Origin: Arthrobacter sp. EPSL27 | Lineage (GTDB): Bacteria; Actinomycetota; Actinomycetes; Actinomycetales; Micrococcaceae | Reading direction: 5' to 3' | Assembly: GCF_001512305.1 (NCBI RefSeq) | Contig: NZ_LNUT01000003.1 | Location: forward strand, 436,109-500,108 | DNA length: 64,000 bases | Position numbers and translations under genes: made by a program | The notes under the pieces: generated by a model | Told to the model about the DNA's origin: nothing | Databases searched by the model: none | What the model saw: only the letters and a program-made list of their open reading frames with translations | Shown here: one piece after another, positions 8,180 to 25,044 of the stretch | Layout of the letters: each line of letters begins with the position of its first letter | How positions within the stretch are numbered: the first letter of the stretch is position 1

Positions 8180-8824
8180 ATGAGTGCGAGCACGGGGGCC
8201 GGCGTTGCCCGGCTGAAGAAGCCGTCGTGGAAAGACCCCAAGCTCCTCGTCGGCATCCTGCTCGTCCTGGCCTCCGTCGTCGGGGTGATCTCCCTGGTCG
8301 GGGCCGCCGACCAGACGGCCGAGGCGTACACCGCGCGTGAGCCGATCGCGGTCGGTGAGAAGCTGACCGCGGACAAACTGAACCGCGTCAAGGTGCGCCT
8401 CGGGGACGTCGAACAGCACTACCTCACCCCCGCCACCGGCGTGGCGGAGGGGCTGGTGGCAGCCCAGCGCATCGGCAAGGACCAGCTGGTGCCGCGCGGG
8501 AGCCTCGGGCAGCCAGACAGCCAGGGCCGGAAACCGGTCGCCGTCACCGTTGAGGAGGCACTGCCGGCCCAGGCGGTAGCGGGCTCCCGGGTGGACGTCT
8601 GGGTGGCGCTGCCCGATGACCGCAGCGGGTTCAGCCAGCCCTCGCTGTTGCTGCCAGGCGCGGAAATCGCCCAGGTCACTCCGGGCAGCACAGCGCTGGG
8701 GTCCGCGCGGTCCACCGTGGTGATGGTGCTGGTGGAGGACGGACAGATGCCGGACCTGCTCGGCGCGCAGGCCAACAAGGCAAAAATCTCCGTGGTCTGG
8801 AACCCCGGCGGGGCGGGCCGGTGA
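8180..8824 (+). CDS. SAF domain / CpaB-like Tad pilus assembly protein
   Basis: A protein of 214 residues with a short cytoplasmic N-terminus, one membrane segment (LLVGILLVLASVVGVISLVG, about residues 22-41) and a SAF domain (TAREPIAVGEKLTADKLNRV, about 50-110). A beta-rich C-terminal part follows (VAVTVEEALPAQAVAGSRVD and VVMVLVEDGQMPDLLGAQA). This is the layout of RcpC/CpaB, which in Gram-negative bacteria stabilises the pilus channel; in Gram-positive bacteria the role is less clear. The start is ATG 8180 and the GGGGGGAG at 8165-8172 is a plausible ribosome site. The stop overlaps the start of the CpaE-like gene (GTGA), so the two are translationally coupled. The other Tad genes lie 40 kb away at 48.7-53.4 kb. 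Confidence 0.75.
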   Translation: MSASTGAGVARLKKPSWKDPKLLVGILLVLASVVGVISLVGAADQTAEAYTAREPIAVGEKLTADKLNRVKVRLGDVEQHYLTPATGVAEGLVAAQRIGKDQLVPRGSLGQPDSQGRKPVAVTVEEALPAQAVAGSRVDVWVALPDDRSGFSQPSLLLPGAEIAQVTPGSTALGSARSTVVMVLVEDGQMPDLLGAQANKAKISVVWNPGGAGR

Positions 8825-10137
8825 ACATCCCGGTCGTCACTGTCGGGGACTCGCGTGAAGACCTGGTGGGCCGGCTGGAACGGCTCCACGGGCCGGTATC
8901 CGTGGTGCGGCGGTGCCACGAGCTGGCGGAACTGCTGGCGGCCTGCCAGAGCGGCCTGGCCCGCGCCGCAGTGGTGGCCGAAGGCAGCGAGGAGCTGACG
9001 GCGTCGCTGGTGGACCGGCTTGCCGCCGTCGGAGTTGCTGTTCTCGCCCTGACGGACAATCCGGAGGAGAAGTCCCGGCTCCGGGGGATCGGTGTGGCCG
9101 CCGAAGTGACCGGGGTTGACGCCGAGGCGCTGGCCGGCCGCATCGAGGGGGCCGTCGCCCAGTTGGCCGGACCCGGCCTGCGGCCCGGGCGCAGTGATGT
9201 CACCGGCAGCGCCAGCCCCGGCGGTGCCGTGGCCGGCCCTGCCGGCCGGACTGCGGGCGACGGTGCCGCGGAATCCGCGGACGGGCAGATTCTTGCCGTG
9301 TGGGGACCCGCCGGCGCGCCGGGGCGGACCCTGCTCGCGGCCAACATGGCGGCAGAGCTGGCGGCCGAGGGAAAATCCGTGCTGCTGGTGGACGCCGACA
9401 GCTACGGGGCCAGCGTCGCGTCGATGCTCGGGCTGCTGGACGAGGCGGCCGGCCTCGCGCAGGCCTGCCGCCTGGCGGACCAGGGACTGCTCGACGCGGA
9501 GGCGCTGCTCAGGATTGCCACGCCCGTCACCACCAGGGCGGGAACTTTCCACGTCCTGACCGGAATCACCCGCGCGGACCGCTGGACCGAACTCCGCGCC
9601 GCAGCGCTCACGCTTGTCCTGGCCCGGGCCCGGCAGGTCGCCGAGTTCACGGTGATCGATACCGGATTCTGCCTGGAATCCGACGAGGAGCTCAGCTTTG
9701 ACACCATGGCGCCGCGCCGAAATGCCGCGACGCTCACCAGCCTCGAACTGGCGGACACCGTGTTCGCTGTCGGGGCAGCCGACTCGATCGGCGTCCCGCG
9801 GCTGGTCCGCGGCCTCGCGGAGCTGGCGGCGGCAGTCCCGCCCGCCTCGCCGCGGGTGGTGCTGAACAAGGTGCGGTCGTCCGCCGTCGGACGGTCCCCG
9901 GAACGGCAGCTACGGGAGGCCTGGGACCGGTTCGGCCCCGCCGTCCCGGTCTCGGCGTTCCTCCCGGCAGACCCGGCGTCCAGCGACGCGGCGCTGCTCT
10001 CGGGGTCGCTCCTGCTGGAGGCCGCACCGGACTCGCCCCTCCGAAAGGCCATCGCCGCATTGGTTTGTGCACCCGTCCAGCAAAATAGCCGATCCTCTGT
10101 ATTCTCCTCCACAGCGAAGCGGTTGCTTAAGGGCTAG
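8821..10137 (+). CDS. CpaE/TadZ-like P-loop ATPase with altered Walker A
   Basis: A protein of 438 residues. The first ~130 residues look like a degenerate receiver or atypical response domain, as in CpaE/TadZ. After a glycine/alanine-rich linker a MinD/ParA-type domain begins near residue 157: ILAVWGPAGAPGRTLLAANM, then SVLLVDADSYGASVASMLG, FTVIDTGFCLE and a C-terminal fold ending RLLKG. The deviant Walker A normally reads KGGxGK[T/S]; here it is GPAGAPGRT with Arg169 in place of the catalytic lysine and no signature lysine upstream. Nucleotide binding or hydrolysis may therefore be altered. TadZ/CpaE proteins localise Tad pilus assembly to a site in the cell. It starts at GTG 8821, overlapping the CpaB-like gene. 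Confidence is good for the fold and moderate for the role. Confidence 0.75.
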   Translation: MNIPVVTVGDSREDLVGRLERLHGPVSVVRRCHELAELLAACQSGLARAAVVAEGSEELTASLVDRLAAVGVAVLALTDNPEEKSRLRGIGVAAEVTGVDAEALAGRIEGAVAQLAGPGLRPGRSDVTGSASPGGAVAGPAGRTAGDGAAESADGQILAVWGPAGAPGRTLLAANMAAELAAEGKSVLLVDADSYGASVASMLGLLDEAAGLAQACRLADQGLLDAEALLRIATPVTTRAGTFHVLTGITRADRWTELRAAALTLVLARARQVAEFTVIDTGFCLESDEELSFDTMAPRRNAATLTSLELADTVFAVGAADSIGVPRLVRGLAELAAAVPPASPRVVLNKVRSSAVGRSPERQLREAWDRFGPAVPVSAFLPADPASSDAALLSGSLLLEAAPDSPLRKAIAALVCAPVQQNSRSSVFSSTAKRLLKG

Positions 10138-10196
10138 GCTCGCCATGAGGGGTGCAACGAAGCGCCCGCAAACTTTCTTGATGGAGGCGTTTGTCG

Positions 10197-13100
10197 ATGT
10201 CGTCTGGGTCCAGCGTGGAGGATCAACCCGTTTCGATCGGTGCCGGAGAAGGCTACCTGAAGGACTACTACGAGCACCTTGCCGAAGAGGACGCCCGTGC
10301 GTACCCCGGGGAACTGCTGGCAGCGCGGGCAGAGACGCACCGTGCCACCGCTGAACACCGGTTCCCGGGCAGCGCCAACATCATCATCGCCGACGAGGCA
10401 GACCGCAGCGTCGTCTACATCGTCACCGACGACATGCCCTTCCTCGTCGACTCGGTGAATGCGGAACTCGTCCGGCAGAACGCCCCGATCCACCTGGTGA
10501 TGCATCCGATGTTCGTCGTGACGCGCAACCGAGAGAGCGGCCAGCTCGTCAAGGTCGCACGGGTGCCCTCCCACCTGGGCATCTCCAGCGGCGACACCGC
10601 GGCGATGCCCAACCTGTCGCACCTGATCGCCCAGGGCGACAACGCCTCGCACATGGAGTCGTGGATCGCCGTCGAAATCGACCGGGTGGGCGACGCGAAG
10701 CGCGCGGCGCTCACCGAGGGAATCGGGCGGGTGCTCGCCGATGTGCGCGCCGCCGTCGAGGACTGGCCGAAGATGCGGCACCAGGCACTCCGGATCTCCG
10801 AGGACCTGGACAAACTTGCCAACCCGGCGCAGATCGCCGAACTCCGCCAGGCCCAGGAACTGCTGCGCTGGCTCGACGACGGAAACTTCACCTTCCTCGG
10901 CTACCGCGAGTACGACCTGAAGAACGAATCCGGCGAAGACGTGCTGGAACCGCGGGAGGAGAGCGGGCTGGGGCTCCTGCGCGGCGGCACCGACACACCG
11001 CACCAGATCCAGCACCTCACCGAGACCGGCCGGAAGAAGGCACGCGAGAAGCGCGCACTGGTGATCACCAAGGCCAACTCCCGCTCCACCGTGCACCGTT
11101 CGGCATACCTGGACTACATCGGCGTCAAGAGCTTCGACGCCGCCGGGAACGTCAACGGCGAACGCCGCTTCATCGGACTGTTCGCCACCACCGCCTACTC
11201 CGGGTCCGTGCAGGAAATCCCCGTGGTCCGGGAGAAAGTCGCCGCGGTGCTGCGGGATGCGGGCTTCCCGCCGGACTCCCACTCGGGCAAGGACCTGCTG
11301 GGCATCCTCGAAACGTACCCGCGCGACGAGCTTTTCCAGATCGAGGTCCCGGACCTGGCCGCCATTGCCACCGGCATCCAGCGGCTGCAGGAACGGCGCC
11401 GCACCCGGCTGTTCCTCCGGCCTGACATCTACGGCCGCTTTATGTCCGCGCTGGTCTACCTGCCGCGTGACCGCTACACCACCAACGTGCGCCTGCGCAT
11501 CGAGGAAGAGCTGCGCGCAACGTTCGACGCCGTCTCCATCGACTACGAGGCCCGGATGACCGAGTCCGCGCTGGCCCGGCTCTTCTTCCGGATCCGGCTG
11601 CCCAAAAACGCCGACGTCGGCAACGTCAACACGGACGAACTGGAGAAGCGCCTGGTCCGCGCCGCCCGCTCCTGGAGCGAAGGCATCACGGAGGTCCTGC
11701 GCGCCCGCGCCGCCGAGGGCGTCAAGGACGAGCACGCCGAGGAGCTCGCCGCCGTATGGTCAGAAGCCTTCCCGGCCAGCTACCGCGTCGACTACGAAGT
11801 GGAGGATGCCCTGGAGGACATCGCCCGCTTCGAGAAATACGGTGCCGGGGACGGGGAATCCGCAAAGGAACACCCGGGCGTCCACGTCTACCTCCCCGAG
11901 GGGGCCGGGGCGACCCTGGAAGAGGACGCCCGCGTCAAGCTCTACATGCTGGAGCCCAAGAGCCTGAGCCAGATCCTGCCCTACTTCCACAACCTGGGCC
12001 TGGAAGTGCTGGACGAGCGCCCGTTCGAGATCGAAACCGCGGACCACCGCGACTTCTTCCTGTACGACCTGGGCCTGAAGTACCCGGCAGGCGTGGACCC
12101 GGTCAAGACCGGGCAGCTGCTGGCGGACTCCTTCGGCGCCGCTGTTTCCGGCGCGGTCGAATCGGACAGCTTCGACCGGCTGGTGCTCCGCGAGGGAATG
12201 CACTGGCGCCAGGTGATGATGCTGCGTGCCTACGCCAAGTACATGCGGCAGATGGGCAACACCAACTCCTACGGGTTCCTGTCCGACACGCTGCTCGCCA
12301 ACCCGGACGTCAACCGCGGACTCAGCGCCCTGTTCGAGGCCCGCTTCGATCCCGCGCTGGCCGAGGATGAGCGCCGGCTCCGGCAGAAGGAGGTCCTCGA
12401 GGGCCTTGACGTGGCCATCGAACGCGTCGCCACCCTCGACGCCGACCGCGTGCTGCGCACCTTCAAGAACCTTATCCAGGCGACGCTGCGGACCAACTTC
12501 TATCAGAACAAGCCGCACCTGAGCTTCAAGCTGGACCCGGCAGCCATCGACGGCCTGCCGTCCCCCCGGCCCATGTTCGAAATCTGGGTCTACTCTCCCC
12601 GCGTCGAGGGCGTGCACCTGCGCTTCGGCAAGGTGGCCCGCGGCGGGCTGCGCTGGTCCGACCGGCGCGAGGACTTCCGCACGGAAATCCTCGGCCTGGT
12701 CAAGGCCCAGACGGTCAAGAACGCCGTGATCGTGCCCACCGGCGCCAAGGGCGGGTTCTACGCCAAGCAGCTCCCGGACCCGGCCGCGGACCGCAGCGCC
12801 TGGATGGCCGAGGGCGTCGAGAGCTACAAGACCTTCATCCGCGGCCTCCTGGACGTCACCGACAACCTCGTTCCGACGCCGGAGGGCGAGCGGCTGGTGC
12901 CGCCGGCCGACGTCGTACGGCACGACGACGACGATTCCTACCTCGTTGTCGCGGCGGACAAGGGCACGGCGTCGTTCTCCGACATCGCCAACGGACTGGC
13001 CGCGGAGTACGGCTTCTGGCTCGGTGACGCCTTCGCCTCCGGCGGGTCGGTCGGCTACGACCACAAGGCCATGGGCATCACCGCCCGCGGCGCCTGGGAG

Positions 13101-15056
13101 TCGGTCAAGCGCCACTTCAGCGAGCTGGACCTCGACACCCAGTCCGAGCCGTTCACGGTGGTGGGCGTGGGCGACATGTCCGGTGACGTGTTCGGCAACG
13201 GCATGCTGCTGTCCAAGCACATCCGCCTGCTCGCAGCCTTCGACCACCGGCACATCTTCCTCGATCCCACCCCGGACGAGGCTGCCTCGTTCGCTGAACG
13301 CCAGCGGCTCTTCGAGCTGCCGCGTTCCTCGTGGGACGACTACAACAAGGCGCTGATCAGTGAAGGCGGCGGGGTCTTTGCCCGCTCGGCGAAGTCGATC
13401 CCGGTGTCCGAGCAGGTCCGGGCGGCGCTCGGCCTTCCCGACGGCACCACCCAGCTGAGCCCGCCCGAACTGCTGCGTGCGATCCTGCTGGCGCCCGCCG
13501 ACCTGCTCTACAACGGCGGCATCGGCACCTACGTGAAGGCCGCCACGGAGACGAATGCGGAAGTTGGCGACAAGGCCAACGACGCCATCCGCGTTGACGG
13601 CCGGGACCTGCGCGTCAAGGTGGTCGGTGAAGGCGGCAACCTCGGTATGACCCAGCGGGGCCGCATTGAGGCCGCCCTCCAGGGCGTCATCCTGAACACC
13701 GATGCGATTGACAACTCGGCCGGCGTCGACTGCTCCGACCATGAGGTCAACATCAAGATCTTCGTGGACCGGATGGTGGCCGCAGGGAAGCTGGACCCGG
13801 CCGAGCGTTCGGAGTTCCTGGCGTCCATGACCGACGAGGTCGGCCGGCTGGTGCTGGAAGACAACATCGACCAGAACATCCTGCTGCTCAACGACCGGAT
13901 GCGGGTCGCCGAATGGAGCCCGAGCTACGAACGCCTGATGGACTGGCTGGAGAAGCACGCCGGGCTGAAGCGCGACCTGGAGGCGCTCCCGACGACGGAC
14001 ACCCTGCGGGAGCGGCTGGAACAGGGCCAGGGCCTGACCTCGCCCGAGCTGTCCGTGCTGGCGGCGTACGCGAAGATCGAACTCGCCTCGGCGCTACGGG
14101 ACAGCGACCTGCCGGACGATCCGTGGTTCCGCGAGACCCTGCGCGCCTACTTCCCGCAGCAGCTGCGGGACCGGTTCGACGCCGACCTCGACACGCATCC
14201 GCTGCGCCGCGAGATCATCGCGACGGTGGTGGCGAACGACATGATCAACATGGGCGGCATCACGTTCGCGTTCCGTGCCATGGAGGAGACCTCGGCCACC
14301 GAGGCCGCCGTGGCCAAGACGTTCGTTGCGCTCCGGGAGATCTACGAACTCAACGTGATGGTCGCGGAACTCAACGAGCTGCCCGCATCCTTCCCCACGG
14401 AGCACTGGTGCACCGTCCACCTGGACATCCGCCGGCTCCTGGACCGTGCCGTGCGGTGGGTCCTGAGCCAGGGCAACGCGTCCCGGCCGATTGCCGAGAT
14501 CGTGGGCGAGTTCAAGCCGCTGATGGACCCCATGCGGGCGCGGCTGCTGGACTACCTGCGCGGCGAAGACCGGGCCCGGGTGTCCGACTGGCTGGAAAAG
14601 GCGCGCGGGTGGGACCTCCCCGAGGACCTCGCCCACCGCTGGGCCGAGCTGTTCGAGAGCTTCGTCCTGCTGGACATCGCCAAGATCGTCCACGTCAGCA
14701 CGGAACCTGTCGAGAACATCGCGCACGTCTACTACACGGTGTTCAACCGCTTCCACGCCGACTCGCTGCTTGAGCGCATCACCAAGCTGCCCCGGAAGGA
14801 CCGCTGGCAGGCCCTGGCCCGTGCGGCCCTCCGCGACGATCTCTACTCGACCGTTTCGGACATGACGACGGCGGTGCTGGAGGCAACTCCTGCGGACATG
14901 TCCGCTGAGGAGCGGCTGGCGGCCTGGGAAGGCCAGAACGTGGAGCAGCTGGATCGCGCGAAGAGCATGTTCGATGAGGTGAACGCCCTCGAAGCCGATG
15001 ACATGGCGTCGCTGTCGGTAGCATTGAGGCTCTTGAGGTCAATCGTCCGACGCTAG
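10197..15056 (+). CDS. gdh: NAD-dependent glutamate dehydrogenase, large (180-kDa) type
   Basis: A 1619-residue enzyme that oxidatively deaminates glutamate to 2-oxoglutarate and ammonia with NAD+. The length matches the giant L_180-type glutamate dehydrogenases. A long N-terminal ACT-like regulatory region (about 1-700) precedes the catalytic core, where VARGGLRWSDRREDFRTEIL and the substrate-lysine segment IVPTGAKGGFYAKQ (about residues 843-856) are clear. The dinucleotide-binding region follows (VVGVGDMSGDVFGNGMLLS, FLDPTPDEA, VVGEGGNLGMTQ). I chose ATG 10197 because GGAGG at 10183-10187 is nine bases upstream; TTG 10191 would be too close. It stands alone between the CpaE-like gene and pdtaS. 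In mycobacteria this enzyme is controlled by the FHA protein GarA, but no garA is in the window. Confidence 0.95.
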   Translation: MSSGSSVEDQPVSIGAGEGYLKDYYEHLAEEDARAYPGELLAARAETHRATAEHRFPGSANIIIADEADRSVVYIVTDDMPFLVDSVNAELVRQNAPIHLVMHPMFVVTRNRESGQLVKVARVPSHLGISSGDTAAMPNLSHLIAQGDNASHMESWIAVEIDRVGDAKRAALTEGIGRVLADVRAAVEDWPKMRHQALRISEDLDKLANPAQIAELRQAQELLRWLDDGNFTFLGYREYDLKNESGEDVLEPREESGLGLLRGGTDTPHQIQHLTETGRKKAREKRALVITKANSRSTVHRSAYLDYIGVKSFDAAGNVNGERRFIGLFATTAYSGSVQEIPVVREKVAAVLRDAGFPPDSHSGKDLLGILETYPRDELFQIEVPDLAAIATGIQRLQERRRTRLFLRPDIYGRFMSALVYLPRDRYTTNVRLRIEEELRATFDAVSIDYEARMTESALARLFFRIRLPKNADVGNVNTDELEKRLVRAARSWSEGITEVLRARAAEGVKDEHAEELAAVWSEAFPASYRVDYEVEDALEDIARFEKYGAGDGESAKEHPGVHVYLPEGAGATLEEDARVKLYMLEPKSLSQILPYFHNLGLEVLDERPFEIETADHRDFFLYDLGLKYPAGVDPVKTGQLLADSFGAAVSGAVESDSFDRLVLREGMHWRQVMMLRAYAKYMRQMGNTNSYGFLSDTLLANPDVNRGLSALFEARFDPALAEDERRLRQKEVLEGLDVAIERVATLDADRVLRTFKNLIQATLRTNFYQNKPHLSFKLDPAAIDGLPSPRPMFEIWVYSPRVEGVHLRFGKVARGGLRWSDRREDFRTEILGLVKAQTVKNAVIVPTGAKGGFYAKQLPDPAADRSAWMAEGVESYKTFIRGLLDVTDNLVPTPEGERLVPPADVVRHDDDDSYLVVAADKGTASFSDIANGLAAEYGFWLGDAFASGGSVGYDHKAMGITARGAWESVKRHFSELDLDTQSEPFTVVGVGDMSGDVFGNGMLLSKHIRLLAAFDHRHIFLDPTPDEAASFAERQRLFELPRSSWDDYNKALISEGGGVFARSAKSIPVSEQVRAALGLPDGTTQLSPPELLRAILLAPADLLYNGGIGTYVKAATETNAEVGDKANDAIRVDGRDLRVKVVGEGGNLGMTQRGRIEAALQGVILNTDAIDNSAGVDCSDHEVNIKIFVDRMVAAGKLDPAERSEFLASMTDEVGRLVLEDNIDQNILLLNDRMRVAEWSPSYERLMDWLEKHAGLKRDLEALPTTDTLRERLEQGQGLTSPELSVLAAYAKIELASALRDSDLPDDPWFRETLRAYFPQQLRDRFDADLDTHPLRREIIATVVANDMINMGGITFAFRAMEETSATEAAVAKTFVALREIYELNVMVAELNELPASFPTEHWCTVHLDIRRLLDRAVRWVLSQGNASRPIAEIVGEFKPLMDPMRARLLDYLRGEDRARVSDWLEKARGWDLPEDLAHRWAELFESFVLLDIAKIVHVSTEPVENIAHVYYTVFNRFHADSLLERITKLPRKDRWQALARAALRDDLYSTVSDMTTAVLEATPADMSAEERLAAWEGQNVEQLDRAKSMFDEVNALEADDMASLSVALRLLRSIVRR

Positions 15057-15092
15057 GCAGCAGCCGCTGCCGGCGTCGCAAATGGAGGTGCT

Positions 15093-16562
15093 GTGGCAAT
15101 CTTTACGGACCCTATCAGGGAGCATGCTGATTTCGGGCCGGGGGATGCCGAGTGGCTGCACCTGCTGGTCGGCGACTGGCAGATGGTGGCGGACCTCGCG
15201 TTCGCCGACCTGGCGCTGTGGTTTCCGCACCCTGAGTTCGGCTACGTGGCACTGGCCCACGTCCGCCCCTCCACCACGCATACGGTGTTCCACGCCGACT
15301 TCGTGGGGGAGGGGATCAGGTCGGACCTGCTGCCGCTGGTCAACAAGGCGTGGGAGAGCCGCACCATCGAGCGCTCCAACGAGACCAACTGGAGCAGCGA
15401 CATGGCGCTGCGGGTCGAGGCCGTGCCGATGGTCCGCAACGGCCGGACGCTGGCCATCGTCACCACCCACATGGACCTCTCCAGCTCGCGGATGCCGTCG
15501 CGGCTGGAACTGACCTACCGGCAGTGCGCCTACGACCTCCTGCGGATGGGGACGCTCGGCCTCTGGCCCGACTTCGCCTCGCCCACGGGATCCCGCCGCG
15601 GGGCCCCCCGCGTCGGGGACGGCCTCATACGGCTCGACGCCGAGGGCATCGTCCAGTACGCCAGCCCCAACGGGGTGTCCGCCTTCCGACGGCTCGGCGA
15701 CGGCGAGTCGCTGGAGGGCCGGAGCCTGGCCGAGGTCACGGCCGGGCTGCTGAAGGACCGCCGCATGGTGGATGAGACCCTGCCCCTGGTTGTCACCGGC
15801 CGCATGCCGTGGCGCAGCGAGATCGAGTCCCGCGGCGTCAGCCTGTCGCTGCGCGCGATCCCCCTGCGGGACGAGCAGCAGCGCTTCGGTGCCCTGGTGC
15901 TCTGCCGGGACGTGTCCGAGCTTCGCCGCCGGGAGATGGAACTTGTCACCAAGGACGCCACAATCCGCGAGATCCACCACCGGGTGAAGAACAACCTGCA
16001 GACCGTGGCTGCCCTCCTCCGGATGCAGTCGCGGCGCATGGTCAGCGACGAGGCGAAGCAGGGACTCGAGCAGGCCATGCGGCGCGTCGCCACGATTGCC
16101 CTCGTGCATGAGACGCTCTCGCAGGGCCTGACCCAGAGCGTTGATTTCGACGAGCTTATTGGCCGCCAGTTCCGGCTCTCGGCGGAGGTTGCCTCCCCGT
16201 CGCAGCAGGTGAAGACCGCGCGGTCCGGCCTCTTCGGCGAACTGCCCAGCGACTTCGCCACCCCGCTGGCCCTGGTGATCAACGAGCTGGTGACGAACGC
16301 CGTCGAGCACGGCCTGGAGGGCCGGACCGGAACCGTCTGGCTCATCGCGGACCGCTCCGAGAGCGAGGACGGCGACGAACTGCTCACGGTGACAATCGCC
16401 GACGACGGGGTCGGGATTCCGGCCACACCGTACGAAGAGGGCCTGGGACTGCAGATCGTGCGGACCCTCGTGACAAGCGAACTGGGCGGCAGCATCCAGT
16501 GGAAGGCACGGGAGGGCGGCGGAACGGCCGTCCAGATTGTCCTGAGCCTGGCCAAACGCTAG
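15093..16562 (+). CDS. pdtaS: PdtaS-type sensor histidine kinase
   Basis: A soluble kinase of 489 residues with no membrane segment. A GAF-like domain (about 10-150) is followed by a PAS-like domain (about 175-280). The HisKA_2 dimerisation and phosphoacceptor box EIHHRVKNNLQTVAALLRMQ has His295/His296, and the HATPase fold shows LVINELVTNAVEHGLEG (N box) and IADDGVGIP / EGLGLQIV (G boxes). This layout and the adjacent whiB gene match M. tuberculosis Rv3220c (PdtaS), whose partner is the ANTAR-domain RNA-binding regulator PdtaR. No pdtaR is in this window. The start is GTG 15093, preceded by GGAGG at 15084-15088. A 19-bp inverted repeat follows the stop. Confidence 0.92.
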   Translation: MAIFTDPIREHADFGPGDAEWLHLLVGDWQMVADLAFADLALWFPHPEFGYVALAHVRPSTTHTVFHADFVGEGIRSDLLPLVNKAWESRTIERSNETNWSSDMALRVEAVPMVRNGRTLAIVTTHMDLSSSRMPSRLELTYRQCAYDLLRMGTLGLWPDFASPTGSRRGAPRVGDGLIRLDAEGIVQYASPNGVSAFRRLGDGESLEGRSLAEVTAGLLKDRRMVDETLPLVVTGRMPWRSEIESRGVSLSLRAIPLRDEQQRFGALVLCRDVSELRRREMELVTKDATIREIHHRVKNNLQTVAALLRMQSRRMVSDEAKQGLEQAMRRVATIALVHETLSQGLTQSVDFDELIGRQFRLSAEVASPSQQVKTARSGLFGELPSDFATPLALVINELVTNAVEHGLEGRTGTVWLIADRSESEDGDELLTVTIADDGVGIPATPYEEGLGLQIVRTLVTSELGGSIQWKAREGGGTAVQIVLSLAKR

Positions 16563-16621
16563 CCCGGCCCGTACCTCCCGGCCTGGCCTGGCTTGGCCTT
16601 CCGTTTGTACTAGGTGCGTTA

Positions 16622-16661
16622 ACGGCAATGGCCGCAGACCATGGTCTGCGGCCATTGCCGT
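16622..16661. terminator. Inverted repeat between convergent pdtaS and whiB1
   Basis: A perfect 19-bp inverted repeat (16622-16640 with 16643-16661; arm ACGGCAATGGCCGCAGACC) lies 60 bases after the pdtaS stop and 58 bases beyond the whiB1 stop. It has no T tract on either side, so it may act as a bidirectional, U-tract-less terminator. Confidence 0.65.
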
Positions 16662-16718
16662 CCCGCCGCCGGAAAGGCGTCAGGAGTGCAGTGTCGGAAC
16701 TGCTTCAGTGCGGGTGCG

Positions 16719-16967
16719 TCAGGAGGCGCGGCGGGCGCGGGCTGCGCGGCGCTTCAGGGCGCGGCGCTCGTCCTCGCTCATGCCGCCCCAGACGCCGGCG
16801 TCCTGCCCGGACTCGAGGGCCCACTGGAGGCATGTATCGACCACGGGGCACCGACGGCACACACTTTTGGCTTCCTCGATCTGCAGGAGGGCGGGGCCGG
16901 TGTTTCCCACCGGGAAGAAAAGCTCCGGGTCCTTGTCAAGGCACGCTGCGCGGTTACGCCAATCCAT
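16719..16967 (-). CDS. whiB1: WhiB-family iron-sulfur transcriptional regulator (WhiB1-like)
   Basis: A protein of 82 residues with the four [4Fe-4S] ligands Cys9, Cys37, Cys40 and Cys46, the G-V-W-G-G turn at residues 58-62 and a basic C-terminal tail (RRALKRRAARARRAS) for DNA contact. WhiB1 in mycobacteria is an essential, nitric-oxide-sensitive regulator that works with the principal sigma factor. Position beside pdtaS matches Rv3219-Rv3220c, and the short length agrees. The start is ATG 16967. A CRP-type palindrome 44 bases upstream (17011-17026) matches the known cAMP-CRP control of mycobacterial whiB1, which strengthens the assignment. Confidence 0.93.
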   Translation of the reverse strand: MDWRNRAACLDKDPELFFPVGNTGPALLQIEEAKSVCRRCPVVDTCLQWALESGQDAGVWGGMSEDERRALKRRAARARRAS

Positions 16968-17010
16968 GCTGATCAGTCACTCCATTTCCTGGGCACTCGT
17001 TAAAGGCCTT

Positions 17011-17026
17011 TGTGAAATTATTCACT
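17011..17026. promoter_or_regulatory. CRP/GlxR-type operator upstream of whiB1
   Basis: TGTGA-N6-TCACT differs from the TGTGANNNNNNTCACA consensus only at the last base and is centred about 50 bases upstream of the whiB1 ATG. Mycobacterial whiB1 is known to be controlled by cAMP-CRP (Rv3676). The site is seen; binding here is inferred. Confidence 0.65.
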
Positions 17027-17043
17027 AGAGGCTACATAAGAAA

Positions 17044-17061
17044 GGGGCCCTCTGGGGCCCC
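17044..17061 (-). terminator. Possible hairpin upstream of whiB1
   Basis: A 7-bp all-GC stem (GGGGCCC / GGGCCCC, loop TCTG) is followed on the minus strand by TTTCTTATG. It could end or attenuate minus-strand transcription entering the whiB1 region. The stem is short and the T run is broken. Confidence 0.35.
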
Positions 17062-17652
17062 CTCGGTCATCTGGATTAAGCGTGTCATGTTAACGCTGTG
17101 TAAACAAGGGGTATTTGGCGGCAATATGCGCTGGGATCGTGAGCGATGCATCACATTGGCTGGCGGAGCCTCCACATTTAGCCGACTATGTCCGGTACTG
17201 TGCCAGTGTGTCAAGAGCCGCTGAAGACCCCTCAGAACCTGCCCCACACCGCGACGGCGAACCCGCGGGGATACCTGCGGACGGCTCCGGGCCCGGCTCT
17301 CCGCAGCGGCCGGCCGGCATCCTCGTCATCGCGGTCATCGTGGCCCTGGAAGCGGCGGCGCTGCTGGTGGCGGCCATCTGGTACGGAACCCAGCTGATCA
17401 CCGGCGCCCCGGTGCTTTCCTTCTGGGGTGCGGTGTTTACTTTGGTGCTCCTGCTCGCCTTCTCCGCCTGGCTTTCCGCGGTGGCCCTTTTCCTGTTCCG
17501 CGGTTACCGGTGGCCGCGTGCGGGTGCGCTGGTGGCCCAGCTTTTCACCCTCACCATCGGCTTTCCCACGATGTCCGGCGGGTACCCGCTGGCGGGCCTG
17601 GCCATGCTGGTTCCGGCGGCCGTCGCCATCATCCTGTTGTTCGACAAGCGCG

Positions 17653-25044
<7,392 letters not shown>

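Noticed and set aside
11760..13958. 732-codon minus-strand frame opposite the glutamate dehydrogenase
   Set aside because: The plus-strand enzyme is unmistakable and full-length; the antisense frame has no domain.
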